64,000 nt of DNA from Orrella dioscoreae (lineage in GTDB: Bacteria; Pseudomonadota; Gammaproteobacteria; Burkholderiales; Burkholderiaceae_B): assembly GCF_900089455.2 (NCBI RefSeq), contig NZ_LT907988.1, positions 62,001 to 126,000 of the forward strand. The letters are read 5' to 3'. The notes under the pieces were generated by a model, which had not been told where the DNA came from, did no database searches, and saw only the letters and a list, made by a program, of their open reading frames with translations. The position numbers and the translations under genes were made by a program. Below are positions 55,618 through 64,000 of this stretch, in pieces. Every line of letters starts with the position of its first letter. Position 1 is the first letter of the stretch.

Positions 55618-56874
55618 CTATGCGGCCTGGGCCACGGGAAGAATGGCCGCGCGCGCGTCGAAGCGCTTGCCAGCGCGCAGGCAGAAAGCCGGGCTGAGCA
55701 TGCGGTCGGTCACGACCTGCGTGCCCTCGTTGTCACGCATGACGAAGCGCCCCCGCACGTCATCCAGCACGCTGACGTCCGCCACGGCGCCCGCACGCAG
55801 CGTGCCCAGTTCGTTCTCCATGCGCAGCAAGGCTGCCGCGTTCACCGTCACCATGCGCACCACGTGGTCCAGCGGCAGGCCCAGCGCCATCATCGCGCTC
55901 ATGGCGGACACCAGCGAGAAGCGCGTCTTGCCACGGAAGAGATGTTCCTCTTCATCCGGATGCGAGTCGGGCGTGCCTGCCGGCGCGGGCACGGTCGTGT
56001 TGTAGCCGTGCATGTCCGCACCCAGCGTGTCGGGGATGAAACCTGCCTCGATCACTTTCCGGGCCGACTCGAAGCTGAAGTGGGAACCGTGGCCCACGTC
56101 CATCTTCAACCCGCGCGCCATCGCTTCGCGCACGATGGGATGGACCTGGCCATTGACCTCGACGAAGCCGCCGGGATGACGGCTGAACGGATGGGCCAGT
56201 ACGTCGCCCGGCCGCAGCAGGTCCATGACCTGCGGCAGGATGGTGTCGGGATCGACGTCCAGGCCGCCCCCATCCGGCGTGGGCCAGAGCTGGCCGAAAT
56301 GCACGTAGACGGGCAGGTCCGCCTCACGGCCGATCTGTGCGGCCAGCTTCATCACGTCCAGGCCCCAACGGGCGAATCCGCCCAGTTCGGCATGGGCCTT
56401 GATGCCCTTGACCAGGTCGAGGTTGGCACGCGCGGACTTCACCGTGGCGGCCACGTCCAGACAGCTCGGCCGGTAGAGCTCGGGGTAGTAGTGCCCCTCC
56501 AGGCCCCCCACCAGGTACGCCGACAGGAAAGCCAGCAGGCGCGTCTCGCTTTTCTCCGCGACGTAATGGCGGAACGCCGGCAGCGTGATACAGCTCGGGC
56601 CACCCTGATCCACCAGCGTGGTCACGCCCGAGTACACCCCGCACATGTCCGGATCCAGCCCGAAGCGGCCCGTGACGTAGCGGAAGACGTGCGCGTGCGT
56701 GTCGATGAGACCGGGCAGCACCAGCTTGCCGCGGCAATCGATCGTCTCGGCCAGGCCGCCCGGCTCGACGTCGATGCCCAGGATCGCGCCGTCGCGCACG
56801 AGCAGGTCACCCACCTTGTCGGTGCCGCTGGCCGGGTCGATGATCCGGCCGCCCTTCAACACTATCGTCGCCAT
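55618..56874 (-). CDS. Dihydroorotase-like amidohydrolase
   Basis: This metal-dependent amidohydrolase opens a cyclic amide or removes an acyl group. The 418 residues (ATG 56874, GAGGA 5 nt upstream) show His60/His62 (IDTHAHVF), Lys159 (GIKAHAE; a candidate carbamylated metal ligand), His161, His192 (YVHFGQL) and LAHPFSRHPGG, then ADMHGYN. It is the first gene of the 19-gene run, 18 nt before the hydroxylase large subunit. It resembles the amidohydrolase/deacetylase group; the substrate is unknown. Confidence 0.9.
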   Translation of the reverse strand: MATIVLKGGRIIDPASGTDKVGDLLVRDGAILGIDVEPGGLAETIDCRGKLVLPGLIDTHAHVFRYVTGRFGLDPDMCGVYSGVTTLVDQGGPSCITLPAFRHYVAEKSETRLLAFLSAYLVGGLEGHYYPELYRPSCLDVAATVKSARANLDLVKGIKAHAELGGFARWGLDVMKLAAQIGREADLPVYVHFGQLWPTPDGGGLDVDPDTILPQVMDLLRPGDVLAHPFSRHPGGFVEVNGQVHPIVREAMARGLKMDVGHGSHFSFESARKVIEAGFIPDTLGADMHGYNTTVPAPAGTPDSHPDEEEHLFRGKTRFSLVSAMSAMMALGLPLDHVVRMVTVNAAALLRMENELGTLRAGAVADVSVLDDVRGRFVMRDNEGTQVVTDRMLSPAFCLRAGKRFDARAAILPVAQAA

Positions 56875-56950
56875 CGTTGTCCTCGTACGGCAAAGGTTGT
56901 TCTTGATGCTCATCAAGCAACAACCGTGCCAGGATCAACGCCCGCGCAAT

Positions 56951-56970
56951 TTAAGTGGTATGCCTCTTAA
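56951..56970. promoter_or_regulatory. Operator-like palindrome 1 upstream of the catabolic operon
   Basis: TTAAGTGGTA/TGCCTCTTAA is an imperfect 20-bp palindrome (8 of 10 pairs) 77 bp before the amidohydrolase start. It overlaps a weak promoter candidate on the minus strand (TTAAAA, 17 bp, TTAAAT). The core GGTATGCC resembles sites of FCD-type GntR regulators. No such regulator is in the window near it. Confidence 0.5.
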
Positions 56971-57055
56971 TTTTTAAGAATCCCTTGCCCTGCCACATGC
57001 TCCGCCTTGCGGCACGTGCACAAGAAAAGGGAAAGCCCGCACTTTTCCGGCGCAT

Positions 57056-57075
57056 TTAGGAGGTATGCCACTTAT
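57056..57075. promoter_or_regulatory. Operator-like palindrome 2 upstream of the catabolic operon
   Basis: TTAGGAGGTA/TGCCACTTAT matches site 1 at 16 of 20 positions, keeping the GGTATGCC core. Centre-to-centre distance is 105 bp, ten helical turns, which suits looping or cooperative binding. It lies 84 bp after the TonB receptor stop in receptor orientation. Confidence 0.5.
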
Positions 57076-57158
57076 TTCAGGGACGGAGTCTTCGCATGGA
57101 ACGAGACGCCCCGCCCGGAAACGCCGGACGGGGCCTGGTCCTTCCCTGCCGGATGCGC

Positions 57159-59660
57159 CTACCAGGCGTAGTTGGCGGTCAGCATCGCCGTGCGCGGCTG
57201 GCCGTAGTAGCACGCGAAGGCATAGCAGGAACTCAGGTAGCGCTTGTCGAAGACGTTCATCAGGTTCAGCGTGAACTTCCAGTTTTGCACCTGGTATCCC
57301 AGCATCGCGTCGTACACCGTATAGCCATCGGTCTTGACCAGATTTGGGCCGTCGTGGGTGCCGGCCACATAGCGCACGCCACCGCCTGCAAGCAGTCCCG
57401 GTACCCAGGCGTCGGGCAGGCGGTAGTCCACCCACAGTGAAGCCATTCGCGCCGGCGTGTCGGGCTGGCGCCGCCCCACCTCGCCCGGCACGTTGCTCTC
57501 GGTGATCTCGCTGTGGTTGAACGTGAGCGCACCGCGCAGGCGCAGACTGCGCGTGAGGTGGGTGGCGGCCTCCAGTTCGACGCCCTTGGAGGTGACCTCG
57601 CCGGTCTGGACCCGGCCGTTGGGGAAGGCCACCTGGTCGGGGTGCAAGGTGGGCAGGTTCTGCTGGGTCAGGTGATAGGCGGCCAGCGTAACCAGCGTTT
57701 CACTGCCCGGGGGCTGCCACTTGATGCCAGCCTCGACCTGCTCGCCCTTGGTGGGCCTGAAGGGAGTTCCGTCATACGTCACGCCGCCCACGGGCTCGAA
57801 CGAGGTGGCATAGCTGACGTAAGGCGCAATGCCGCGAGGGGCCAGATACGTCAGGCCCACGCGGCCCGTGAAGGCGTTGTCGCGCTGTTTCTGGCGCAGT
57901 CCACTCACGCGGCTCAGCGCACGGTTCTCCGCCCAGTCCTGCCTGCCGCTCAGCGTGACCACCCAACGGTCCAGGAACTTGCTTTGCTGCTGGGCATATA
58001 CCCCCAACTGCTCGAAACGCACCTTGTCGCTGTTGCGCAAGGCCATGACGGACGGCACGCCAGGCACGCCGGATACCGGTGAGAAGAGGTCTGTCGCAGG
58101 CGCACTCCCACGATAGTTGAAGGTATCGGAGTGACTGCGGCCGTAATCGAAACCCAGCAAGGTCGTGTGCTCGCCGCCGAGGCCTTGCCAGCGGGTGCTG
58201 AGGTTCGTGTCCGCGCCCAACTGGCTCGTGTCGTCGAGCCGGCGCACGGACTGGCGCGCCACCACGCGGTTGCCCGGCAGGTCGCCGCCCCCGGCAGCGT
58301 GGAACAGATAGCCATAACGCAGCGCAGACTCGCCATAGCGGACGGATTGGCGCAGTTTCACCGACTCGTTGAAGGCATGATCCAGTACGTAGCCGATGCT
58401 CTTGCTGGTGGAGTTCCAGTAATCATGGCGCGGGTCACCCAGGTTCGTATCGCGGGACGGCTCGCCGAGCGGATTGGGCCGTACCGTGCCGCTGTAAGGC
58501 AGGCCCATGTAGTAGGTGCCCTTGCTCTTCTGGTAGCTCGCCAACACCGTCAGGCTGGTGGCGGCCGAGGGCTGCCAGGTCAGGGACGGCGCGAGGAAAC
58601 TGCGGTCGTCGCGGCCGTTGTCCACGAAGGTGCCGCTTTCGCGCAACAGCCCCGTCAACCGATAGCTCAACGTGCCCGTGTCGTTCAGCGCGCCGGTGTG
58701 ATCCGTGGCGACCTGGCGCCGGTCGTTCGTGCCGCCCGTGACTTCGATCTCGTGGCGGGCTTCAGTGCTCGGCCGTTTGGACACCAGGTTGACGACCCCG
58801 CTGGGGCCCGATTGGCCATAGAGCATGGACGCGGGCCCGCGCAGCACCTCCACCCGCTCCAGGCCATAGACCTCCACTGGCGCATCCAGCACGTTGTAGT
58901 GCAGCCGCATGCCGTCGAGCAGCAACCCGCCGTTGCTCACAACGAAGCCGCGCATGGTGAAGGTGTCATAGGCGTTACCGTCACCATTCGAATAGGCTGC
59001 AGCGCCCATGCCCGCGGTATAGCGCAGGCCATTGGCGACGTTCAGCGTGCCCTGGGTCTCCAGGGCGTCGCGCCCGACCACGGACACAGACTGGGGGGTC
59101 TCCAGAATAGGCGTATCGGTCTTGGTGCCGACGGCGCTGCGCGTGGCGACGAAACCTTGCACCGGCCCCGTCGCGCTTTCCTGGAAGGCCGTGCCGGTGA
59201 CCGTGACCGGCGCCAGCTCGGACACCGCGCCGGCCTCCCGCAGGACGTAGCGGCCCGGCGAGCTGGATTCGGCCCGCAGGCCCGTGCCCGCCAGGATGGC
59301 CGACAGCCCGCCCGACACGCTATGACGGCCTCGAACGCCAGGGCTCTGCTTGCCGGCAGCCAGTTCGCTGGCACCCACCAGGAAGACCCCCGCCTCAGAG
59401 GCGTAACGGGTCAACACGGCGCTCAGCGGGCCGGCCGGAATGTCGTAGACGCGGGTATCCGCCAAGGCCTGCGGCATGGCGGAAGGCGCCGGATTCTGCG
59501 CGGCGGACGGGGCAGGCCCCCCGGCAAGCATGATACCCAGCACGACCGATGCCTGAAAAAAACGGGTACTGCCGGGATGCCGCGCGAGTGTGAGCACATA
59601 CTTGGCTTTTTGCGAGGGACGTCGTGTCGCGGGCTGGCGAGGATAGGCACTGCGGGGCAT
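57159..59660 (-). CDS. TonB-dependent siderophore receptor with STN signalling domain
   Basis: This outer-membrane receptor both imports a ferric siderophore and signals to FecR. The 833 residues contain a signal peptide region (about 35-54), an STN domain (about 68-145; TRVYDIPAGPLSAVLTRYASEAG), a TonB-box-like APVTVTG, a plug (ERVEVLRGPASMLYGQSGPSGVVN) and a barrel ending NYAW. SCYAFACYYG near the C-terminus is a cysteine pair like that of the other receptor in the window. It follows fecR by 146 nt. Confidence 0.94.
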   Translation of the reverse strand: MPRSAYPRQPATRRPSQKAKYVLTLARHPGSTRFFQASVVLGIMLAGGPAPSAAQNPAPSAMPQALADTRVYDIPAGPLSAVLTRYASEAGVFLVGASELAAGKQSPGVRGRHSVSGGLSAILAGTGLRAESSSPGRYVLREAGAVSELAPVTVTGTAFQESATGPVQGFVATRSAVGTKTDTPILETPQSVSVVGRDALETQGTLNVANGLRYTAGMGAAAYSNGDGNAYDTFTMRGFVVSNGGLLLDGMRLHYNVLDAPVEVYGLERVEVLRGPASMLYGQSGPSGVVNLVSKRPSTEARHEIEVTGGTNDRRQVATDHTGALNDTGTLSYRLTGLLRESGTFVDNGRDDRSFLAPSLTWQPSAATSLTVLASYQKSKGTYYMGLPYSGTVRPNPLGEPSRDTNLGDPRHDYWNSTSKSIGYVLDHAFNESVKLRQSVRYGESALRYGYLFHAAGGGDLPGNRVVARQSVRRLDDTSQLGADTNLSTRWQGLGGEHTTLLGFDYGRSHSDTFNYRGSAPATDLFSPVSGVPGVPSVMALRNSDKVRFEQLGVYAQQQSKFLDRWVVTLSGRQDWAENRALSRVSGLRQKQRDNAFTGRVGLTYLAPRGIAPYVSYATSFEPVGGVTYDGTPFRPTKGEQVEAGIKWQPPGSETLVTLAAYHLTQQNLPTLHPDQVAFPNGRVQTGEVTSKGVELEAATHLTRSLRLRGALTFNHSEITESNVPGEVGRRQPDTPARMASLWVDYRLPDAWVPGLLAGGGVRYVAGTHDGPNLVKTDGYTVYDAMLGYQVQNWKFTLNLMNVFDKRYLSSCYAFACYYGQPRTAMLTANYAW

Positions 59661-59806
59661 GGCTGCGGCTTCCCTGGTTCTGGGTTGTATGGGGGAGCGC
59701 TTCCCGTCCGTGCGCGGGCCGAACCTGGCCGCGGCATGGGGTGAAGGCGCCTACCTCATGAACAGCCGAGCCCGGAAAAAGCGGAACCGCCGATCCCCTG
59801 CCCCGG

Positions 59807-60814
59807 TCAAGATCCGGCCGGCTCGATCGTCACCCACCACGGCAACGTGCGCTGGATCCGCAAGGGCAAGGCCTTGGCGAGCATATCCAGCACCTCGTCC
59901 GTGTCCTGCAGCGGGAAACTGCCGAACACGCGCAAGTCCGCCACCTCGGGCGCCACCCCAAGATGGCCGCGGCGGTATCGGCCCAGCTGCGCCACCACCT
60001 CTGCCAGCGAGATATCCTGCGCGATCAGCACCTGGCGTCGCCAGGCTTCGCGCGCCGCGTCCGCGGGCAGGGTCTCGCCCAGGCTGTGGGCGCCATAGCG
60101 CAGTTGCCGGCCCGCCTCGATCTGCACGCTGTCACCCGCCCGATTGCGCACGCGCACCGCGCCTTCGTACACGGCCAGCAGCGTTTCGTCCCCATCCAGC
60201 CAGACCGTGTAGCGCGTGCCCAATGCCTGCATGCTGCCGTGCGGCGTCTCGGCCACGAAGGGCCTGCGCGCCTCGGGCGCGGTCTCGATCAGCATTTCCC
60301 CCGCCACCAGCTGCAGCAGGCGCTGCCTTGCGTCATAGACCTGGTTGAACGCGCTGCCGGTATTCAGCCACACGCGCGTGCCATCGCTCAGCAGGATCTC
60401 GCGCGTTTCGCCGATGCCCGTGCGATGGTCGGCCCAGTTGGCCAGCAGCAGGCGGCGCGGCCGGCCGTCCTGCCAGGCCGTCCAGCCCAGCGCACAACTC
60501 GCCGCAACGGCCGCCAGGCCACCCAGCGCCCGGCGGCGTTGGCGTGTGCGCGCGTCCACTTCCCACAAGCCTTGCGCCGCGCCGCGCGGGTCCGGCGCGG
60601 CCTGCAGGCCATGGAACGCCTGGCTGATGTCCTCGACGTGCCGCCAGGCCTGCGCATGCTCGGCGGCCTCGTCCAGCCAGGCACGCCAGCGCAAGCGGTC
60701 GGCATCGGTGGCATCGCCAGACTGCAGCAAGGCATACCACTCCGCGGCCTGTGCCAGCACGCGATGGCTGGGCCCGGCGCCATCGGTTTGAGCGCGCACG
60801 GCGGACATCGTCAT
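59807..60814 (-). CDS. fecR: FecR-type anti-sigma/sigma-regulator
   Basis: This inner-membrane protein relays siderophore occupancy from the receptor STN domain to the ECF sigma factor. The 335 residues have a cytoplasmic N-terminal part (about 20-90), one membrane span (about 96-114) and a periplasmic FecR domain (about 120-260), with REILLSDGTRVWLNTGSAF and RPFVAETPHGSMQALGTRYTV. Start at 60814, 5 nt after the sigma gene stop. Confidence 0.93.
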   Translation of the reverse strand: MTMSAVRAQTDGAGPSHRVLAQAAEWYALLQSGDATDADRLRWRAWLDEAAEHAQAWRHVEDISQAFHGLQAAPDPRGAAQGLWEVDARTRQRRRALGGLAAVAASCALGWTAWQDGRPRRLLLANWADHRTGIGETREILLSDGTRVWLNTGSAFNQVYDARQRLLQLVAGEMLIETAPEARRPFVAETPHGSMQALGTRYTVWLDGDETLLAVYEGAVRVRNRAGDSVQIEAGRQLRYGAHSLGETLPADAAREAWRRQVLIAQDISLAEVVAQLGRYRRGHLGVAPEVADLRVFGSFPLQDTDEVLDMLAKALPLRIQRTLPWWVTIEPAGS

Positions 60815-60819
60815 GCGCC

Positions 60820-61368
60820 TCAGTCCCGCCCGTCCATCAGGGCCTGGGCCGTCTGCCTGGCGCGCAAGGTCAGGCAGCCCAACATGGCCTGTGCAATGTA
60901 TTTGCGCACCATCCGGGTGGATACGCCCAGTTCGGCCGCGATCTCCGCATGCGTCATCTGGCAGCCTTCCGCCAACAGGAAGGCCTGGGCGGCCCTGGAA
61001 GGGAGTTCGAGCAGCATGGCGCCGATTTCCTGCAGGGCTTCCAGCACCATGGCCTGCCGCTCGGCAGACGGCGCATATTCCTCGGGCCGCTCGGCAAGCG
61101 CCTGCAGCCACGCCCGCTCGATCTCACGGCGATGCCATTGGTTGATGCACAGGTGTTGCGCCACCACGCGCAGGTATGCGCGCGCCTCGCCCGGGCTGTG
61201 AAAGCCACGCGGCGCCGGCTTCACGATCAGGCGCAGGAACACGTCGTGCGCGATATCCGCGGCGTCGGCCGCATTGCCCAGGCGGCGCGACAGCCAGCCA
61301 CGCAACCAGCCGTGGTGATCGGAATACAGGGTGTGGATGGGTGACGCGGGGCTGTTGGCGGCCGGCAC
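60820..61368 (-). CDS. fecI: ECF sigma factor, FecI type
   Basis: The 182 residues carry sigma region 2 (about 12-80; GNAADAADIAHDVFLRLI) and region 4 (about 115-170; CQMTHAEIAAELGVSTRMVRKYI). It directs transcription of the receptor gene when the siderophore is bound. The start is GTG at 61368, preceded by AGGAG. A Fur-box-like site and promoter lie 50-95 bp upstream, so it should be made under iron limitation. Confidence 0.93.
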   Translation of the reverse strand: MPAANSPASPIHTLYSDHHGWLRGWLSRRLGNAADAADIAHDVFLRLIVKPAPRGFHSPGEARAYLRVVAQHLCINQWHRREIERAWLQALAERPEEYAPSAERQAMVLEALQEIGAMLLELPSRAAQAFLLAEGCQMTHAEIAAELGVSTRMVRKYIAQAMLGCLTLRARQTAQALMDGRD

Positions 61369-61417
61369 GGCGCCTCTCCTTCTACGCGTTCTGGGACAGC
61401 TGCGACGCGGCCATATG

Positions 61418-61436
61418 AATGAAAACCGTTCTCATT
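61418..61436. promoter_or_regulatory. Fur-box-like palindrome upstream of the sigma gene
   Basis: AATGAAAAC/C/GTTCTCATT is a 19-bp palindrome with 8 of 9 pairs matching, like Fur sites. It overlaps the -10 region of the predicted sigma-gene promoter. Confidence 0.65.
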
Positions 61437-61463
61437 GTATGGGGCTGGCCCGATGCAAGGCAA
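61434..61463 (-). promoter_or_regulatory. Predicted promoter of the fecI-fecR-receptor set
   Basis: On the minus strand a -35 TTGCCT (61458-61463) is 18 bp from a -10 TACAAT (61434-61439). The Fur-box-like site overlaps the -10, as expected for iron repression. Confidence 0.5.
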
Positions 61464-61668
61464 CCGTTGCGTGCGCGGCCAGACGGGCTTTGTCCTGTCG
61501 TGCCGTAGCGGTATAAACAGCATGAGGAACCCCGCCCGGACCTGTCGGGTTCGCATCACGCGCCGCGCATGGGTCAGGAAGATGAAAGGGCATTCGTGTT
61601 CCGATTCCTGCCTGGGGCAGTGCGCACCCGCCTGGCCCCGTACGACGTAGATATCGGGAGTGCTTGCA
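61464..61668. other. Spacer before the glucose dehydrogenase gene
   Basis: About 200 bp lie between the sigma-gene promoter and the dehydrogenase ATG. The stretch must hold the dehydrogenase promoter, but I could not pick a convincing one. No gene is recognised; short ORFs here have no support. Confidence 0.4.
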
Positions 61669-64000
61669 ATGATCGCGATCGTCACCGGCGGCCTGACCGC
61701 CCTGCTGGGCCTCGTCATCCTCCTGCTCGGCGTGAAGCTGGCCGGGCTGGGAGGCAGCAGTTTCTACATCCTCATGGGCCTGGGCCTGCTGGCTTCCGGC
61801 ATCCTGCTGGCGCTGCGGCGCCGTCTCGGGGTGGCCATCTATGCGGGACTCCTCTGGGTCACCGTCGCGTGGTCACTCTACGAGGTGGGGCTGGACAAGT
61901 GGCAGCTCATTCCCCGCGGGGCGCTGCTTGCCGCCCTGGGCCTCTGGATTGCCCTGCCCTGGGTCAGCCGACACCTCGGCGCCGGCGCCCCCAATCCCGC
62001 CTGGCGCGGCAGCCGGGGCGCATTGTCGACGACGGTCGCGCTCCTGGCGCTCTCCACGGTCGCCCTCTCCTTCCACGACCCCTTCCCTTCCGCCGGCCAG
62101 TTGCCGGTGGCCGCCTCCGCGAGCCCGGCGCCTGCCGACGGCGGCCCGCCCGCCCCGGCGGATGACTGGGTGGCCTACGGCGGCAACAACCTGGGGCAAC
62201 GCTATTCGGCGCTCAAGGATATCGATGCCGCCAATGTCGGCAAGCTGAAGCTGGCCTGGCAGTACCGTACGGGCGATTTGCGCGGGCCCGACGATGCCAA
62301 GGAATTCACGTTCGAAGCCACCCCGCTCAAGGTCAACGGCATGCTCTATCTGTGCACGCCGCACAATCGCATCGTGGCGCTGGACCCGGCCACCGGCAAG
62401 GAGCGCTGGCGGTTCGATCCGGTCGTGGCGCCCGACCTGCAGGTGCAACACCAGACCTGCCGCGGCGTCTCCTACCATGATGCGCAGGCCGGACAGCCCA
62501 CGCCCGCGCAGGCGCCCGCGGGAGAATGCACACGCCGCATCCTGGCCACCACCACCGACGCGCGCCTCTTCGCGCTTGATGCGGACACCGGCAAGCCTTG
62601 CGCCGATTTCGGTGACAAGGGCTTCGTGGATCTGCGCACCGGCATGCCGAACCTGCACGCGCGGTCGGTCTACATGCAGACCTCGCCACCGACCGTCACG
62701 CGCGAGCTGGCCATCGTCGGCGGGTCGATCACGGACAACGGCTATGCGCAGAACCCCTCTGGCGTCATCCGAGCCTACGACGTGCGTTCAGGCAAGATCG
62801 TCTGGAAGTTCGACGCGGGCAAGCCCGATGACACGCAGCCGCTGGCCGACGGCCAGACCTACGAGGCGAACTCGCCGCTGAGCTGGACGATCTTCGCGGC
62901 CGATGAAGCCCGGGGCCTTGTCTACGTGCCGCTGGGGAACAAGTCGCCGGACCAGATCGGCGTCAACCGCAGCCCCGAGGATGATCGCTTTACCGATGCG
63001 CTCGTCGCCCTGGACCTGGGGACTGGCGCACTGCGCTGGTCCTTCCAGACGAGCTATCACGACCTCTGGGACCGCGACAATCCCTCGCAACCGTCTTTGC
63101 TCGACCTGGACGTCAAGGGCGAAAGCGTGCCCGCGCTGGTGTTGCCGACCAAGGGCGGCAACCTGTTCGTGCTGAACCGCGAGACGGGCAAGCCCATTGT
63201 CCCGGTGCATGAGGTGAAGGTGCGGACCGACACCACGACACCCAACGAGCGCGTCTCACCCGTGCAACCCGTGTCGGCATTGAATTTCACCCCGCCGCCG
63301 CTGCGCGAGCAGGATATGTGGGGCACGACGCCCATCGACCAGCTGCTGTGCCGCATCACCTACAAGCAGTACCGCTATGACGGCAACCCCTGGACGCCGC
63401 CCACCTCCGACGGTTCGCTGGTCTATCCCGGCAACATCGGCGTCTTCAACTGGGGCAGCGTGACGGTGGACCCCGTGAATCAGTTGCTCATCGCCATGCC
63501 TGTCCGCCTGGCCTACCTGTACCACCAGGTCGAGCGCCCGGACTACCAGCAGTCCCCCGATACCCGGATGATCAGCAAGGACGGCACGCCGATCTTCAAC
63601 GAGAACTTCGGGGGCAAGTACGCGATCAGCATCCAGAACTTCCGTTCCGGCTTGGGCCTTCCCTGCCAGGCCCCGCCCTGGGGCACGCGTGTGGGCGTGG
63701 ATCTGCGCACTGGCGAAACAGCGTGGGTCCAACGTAACGGGACGGTGCGCGACCAGGCCACGACCTTCCTGCCCTTCCGCTTTCCCATCCCCTTCCCGAT
63801 GGGCATCATCAGCCACGGGGGATCGCTGGTGACGGCCGGCGGCGTGTATTTCGCCGGCGCGACGCTGGACAACTACCTGCGCGCCTACGATGTCCGGACG
63901 GGAGAGGAAATCTGGAAGACCCGCCTGCCAGCGGGTGGACAGGCCACCCCGATGACCTATCGCGGCGAGGACGGCAAGCAGTATGTCGTCATTGCCGCTG
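61669..64000 (+). CDS. gcd: Membrane-bound PQQ glucose dehydrogenase, incomplete at window end
   Basis: This quinoprotein oxidises D-glucose or other aldoses to the lactone at the outer face of the inner membrane and feeds ubiquinone. From the ATG at 61669 (GGGAG 8 nt upstream) 777 codons are visible and the frame is still open; the E. coli enzyme has 796 residues, so only the end is missing. Five N-terminal spans (about 1-130) precede the PQQ propeller (from about 160). SYHDLWDRDNPSQPS (about 462-476) is the catalytic-Asp region. The substrate range cannot be read from sequence. Confidence 0.93.
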   Translation, partial: MIAIVTGGLTALLGLVILLLGVKLAGLGGSSFYILMGLGLLASGILLALRRRLGVAIYAGLLWVTVAWSLYEVGLDKWQLIPRGALLAALGLWIALPWVSRHLGAGAPNPAWRGSRGALSTTVALLALSTVALSFHDPFPSAGQLPVAASASPAPADGGPPAPADDWVAYGGNNLGQRYSALKDIDAANVGKLKLAWQYRTGDLRGPDDAKEFTFEATPLKVNGMLYLCTPHNRIVALDPATGKERWRFDPVVAPDLQVQHQTCRGVSYHDAQAGQPTPAQAPAGECTRRILATTTDARLFALDADTGKPCADFGDKGFVDLRTGMPNLHARSVYMQTSPPTVTRELAIVGGSITDNGYAQNPSGVIRAYDVRSGKIVWKFDAGKPDDTQPLADGQTYEANSPLSWTIFAADEARGLVYVPLGNKSPDQIGVNRSPEDDRFTDALVALDLGTGALRWSFQTSYHDLWDRDNPSQPSLLDLDVKGESVPALVLPTKGGNLFVLNRETGKPIVPVHEVKVRTDTTTPNERVSPVQPVSALNFTPPPLREQDMWGTTPIDQLLCRITYKQYRYDGNPWTPPTSDGSLVYPGNIGVFNWGSVTVDPVNQLLIAMPVRLAYLYHQVERPDYQQSPDTRMISKDGTPIFNENFGGKYAISIQNFRSGLGLPCQAPPWGTRVGVDLRTGETAWVQRNGTVRDQATTFLPFRFPIPFPMGIISHGGSLVTAGGVYFAGATLDNYLRAYDVRTGEEIWKTRLPAGGQATPMTYRGEDGKQYVVIAA

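Noticed and set aside
53185-56970. Plus-strand open frame of 1261 codons
   Set aside because: It is antisense to the molybdenum hydroxylase large subunit and the amidohydrolase. It is a mirror of their codon bias, without a ribosome-binding site or any recognisable motif.
59661-59806. Short GC stem with a U-run between fecR and the receptor gene
   Set aside because: The stem is only 4 bp with a 2-nt loop, too small to call a terminator.
61569-62165. Plus-strand open frame of 198 codons at the start of gcd
   Set aside because: It is out of frame with the glucose dehydrogenase, whose frame shows clear membrane spans and PQQ-domain motifs from 61669.

Overview
The window is from a high-GC betaproteobacterium. 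The S10, spc, alpha and str ribosomal protein genes, long S14, the secY-infA-rpmJ order and the accessory genes all fit the Alcaligenaceae (Bordetella/Achromobacter type). This is judged from gene order and protein sequence read by eye, not from a database match. All genes from 65 to 28600 lie on the minus strand, except one TonB receptor gene.

Region 1 (1-28600) is the ribosomal supercluster. Read 5' to 3' on the minus strand it runs rpsL-rpsG-fusA-tuf-rpsJ, then rplC-rplD-rplW-rplB-rpsS-rplV-rpsC-rplP-rpmC-rpsQ, then rplN-rplX-rplE-rpsN-rpsH-rplF-rplR-rpsE-rpmD-rplO-secY-infA-rpmJ-rpsM-rpsK-rpsD-rpoA. Two blocks of non-ribosomal genes interrupt it. Between rpsJ and rplC sit an AraC-type regulator and a divergent TonB siderophore receptor with a Fur-box-like site. 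Between rpsQ and rplN sit a four-gene acid-sugar operon (kdgT, dtnK, pdxA2, gntR; probably D-threonate or a relative to dihydroxyacetone phosphate) and a chemoreceptor gene. Each ribosomal segment has kept its own signals. There are good sigma-70 promoters before rpsL, rplC and rplN. There are strong terminators after rpsJ and rpsQ. Leader hairpins are present before rpsL and rplC, including an attenuator-like one just before rplC.

Region 2 (28601-35661) holds a divergently transcribed marR gene with a phosphoribosyltransferase gene, then a gltIJKL-type polar amino-acid ABC importer in one operon with a low-specificity threonine aldolase, and a divergent LysR regulator.

Region 3 (35682-56874) is a run of 19 minus-strand genes with no gap above 73 nt and many 1-8 nt overlaps. 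The order is: dihydroorotase-like amidohydrolase; three-subunit molybdenum hydroxylase; CoxG-like protein; LivKHMGF importer; DUF1116 protein; GMC oxidoreductase; sugar-type ABC importer with two different ATPases; acetamidase/formamidase; aldehyde dehydrogenase. It reads as one catabolic unit for an imported nitrogen-containing (probably heterocyclic or amide) compound. Two related operator-like palindromes lie upstream of its first gene.

Region 4 (57159-64000) is an iron-uptake surface-signalling set (ECF sigma factor, FecR-type anti-sigma, TonB receptor with an STN domain) behind a Fur-box-like site. Facing away from it is a membrane-bound PQQ glucose dehydrogenase gene that runs off the window. 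I saw no tRNA, rRNA, CRISPR array, insertion sequence or phage gene.
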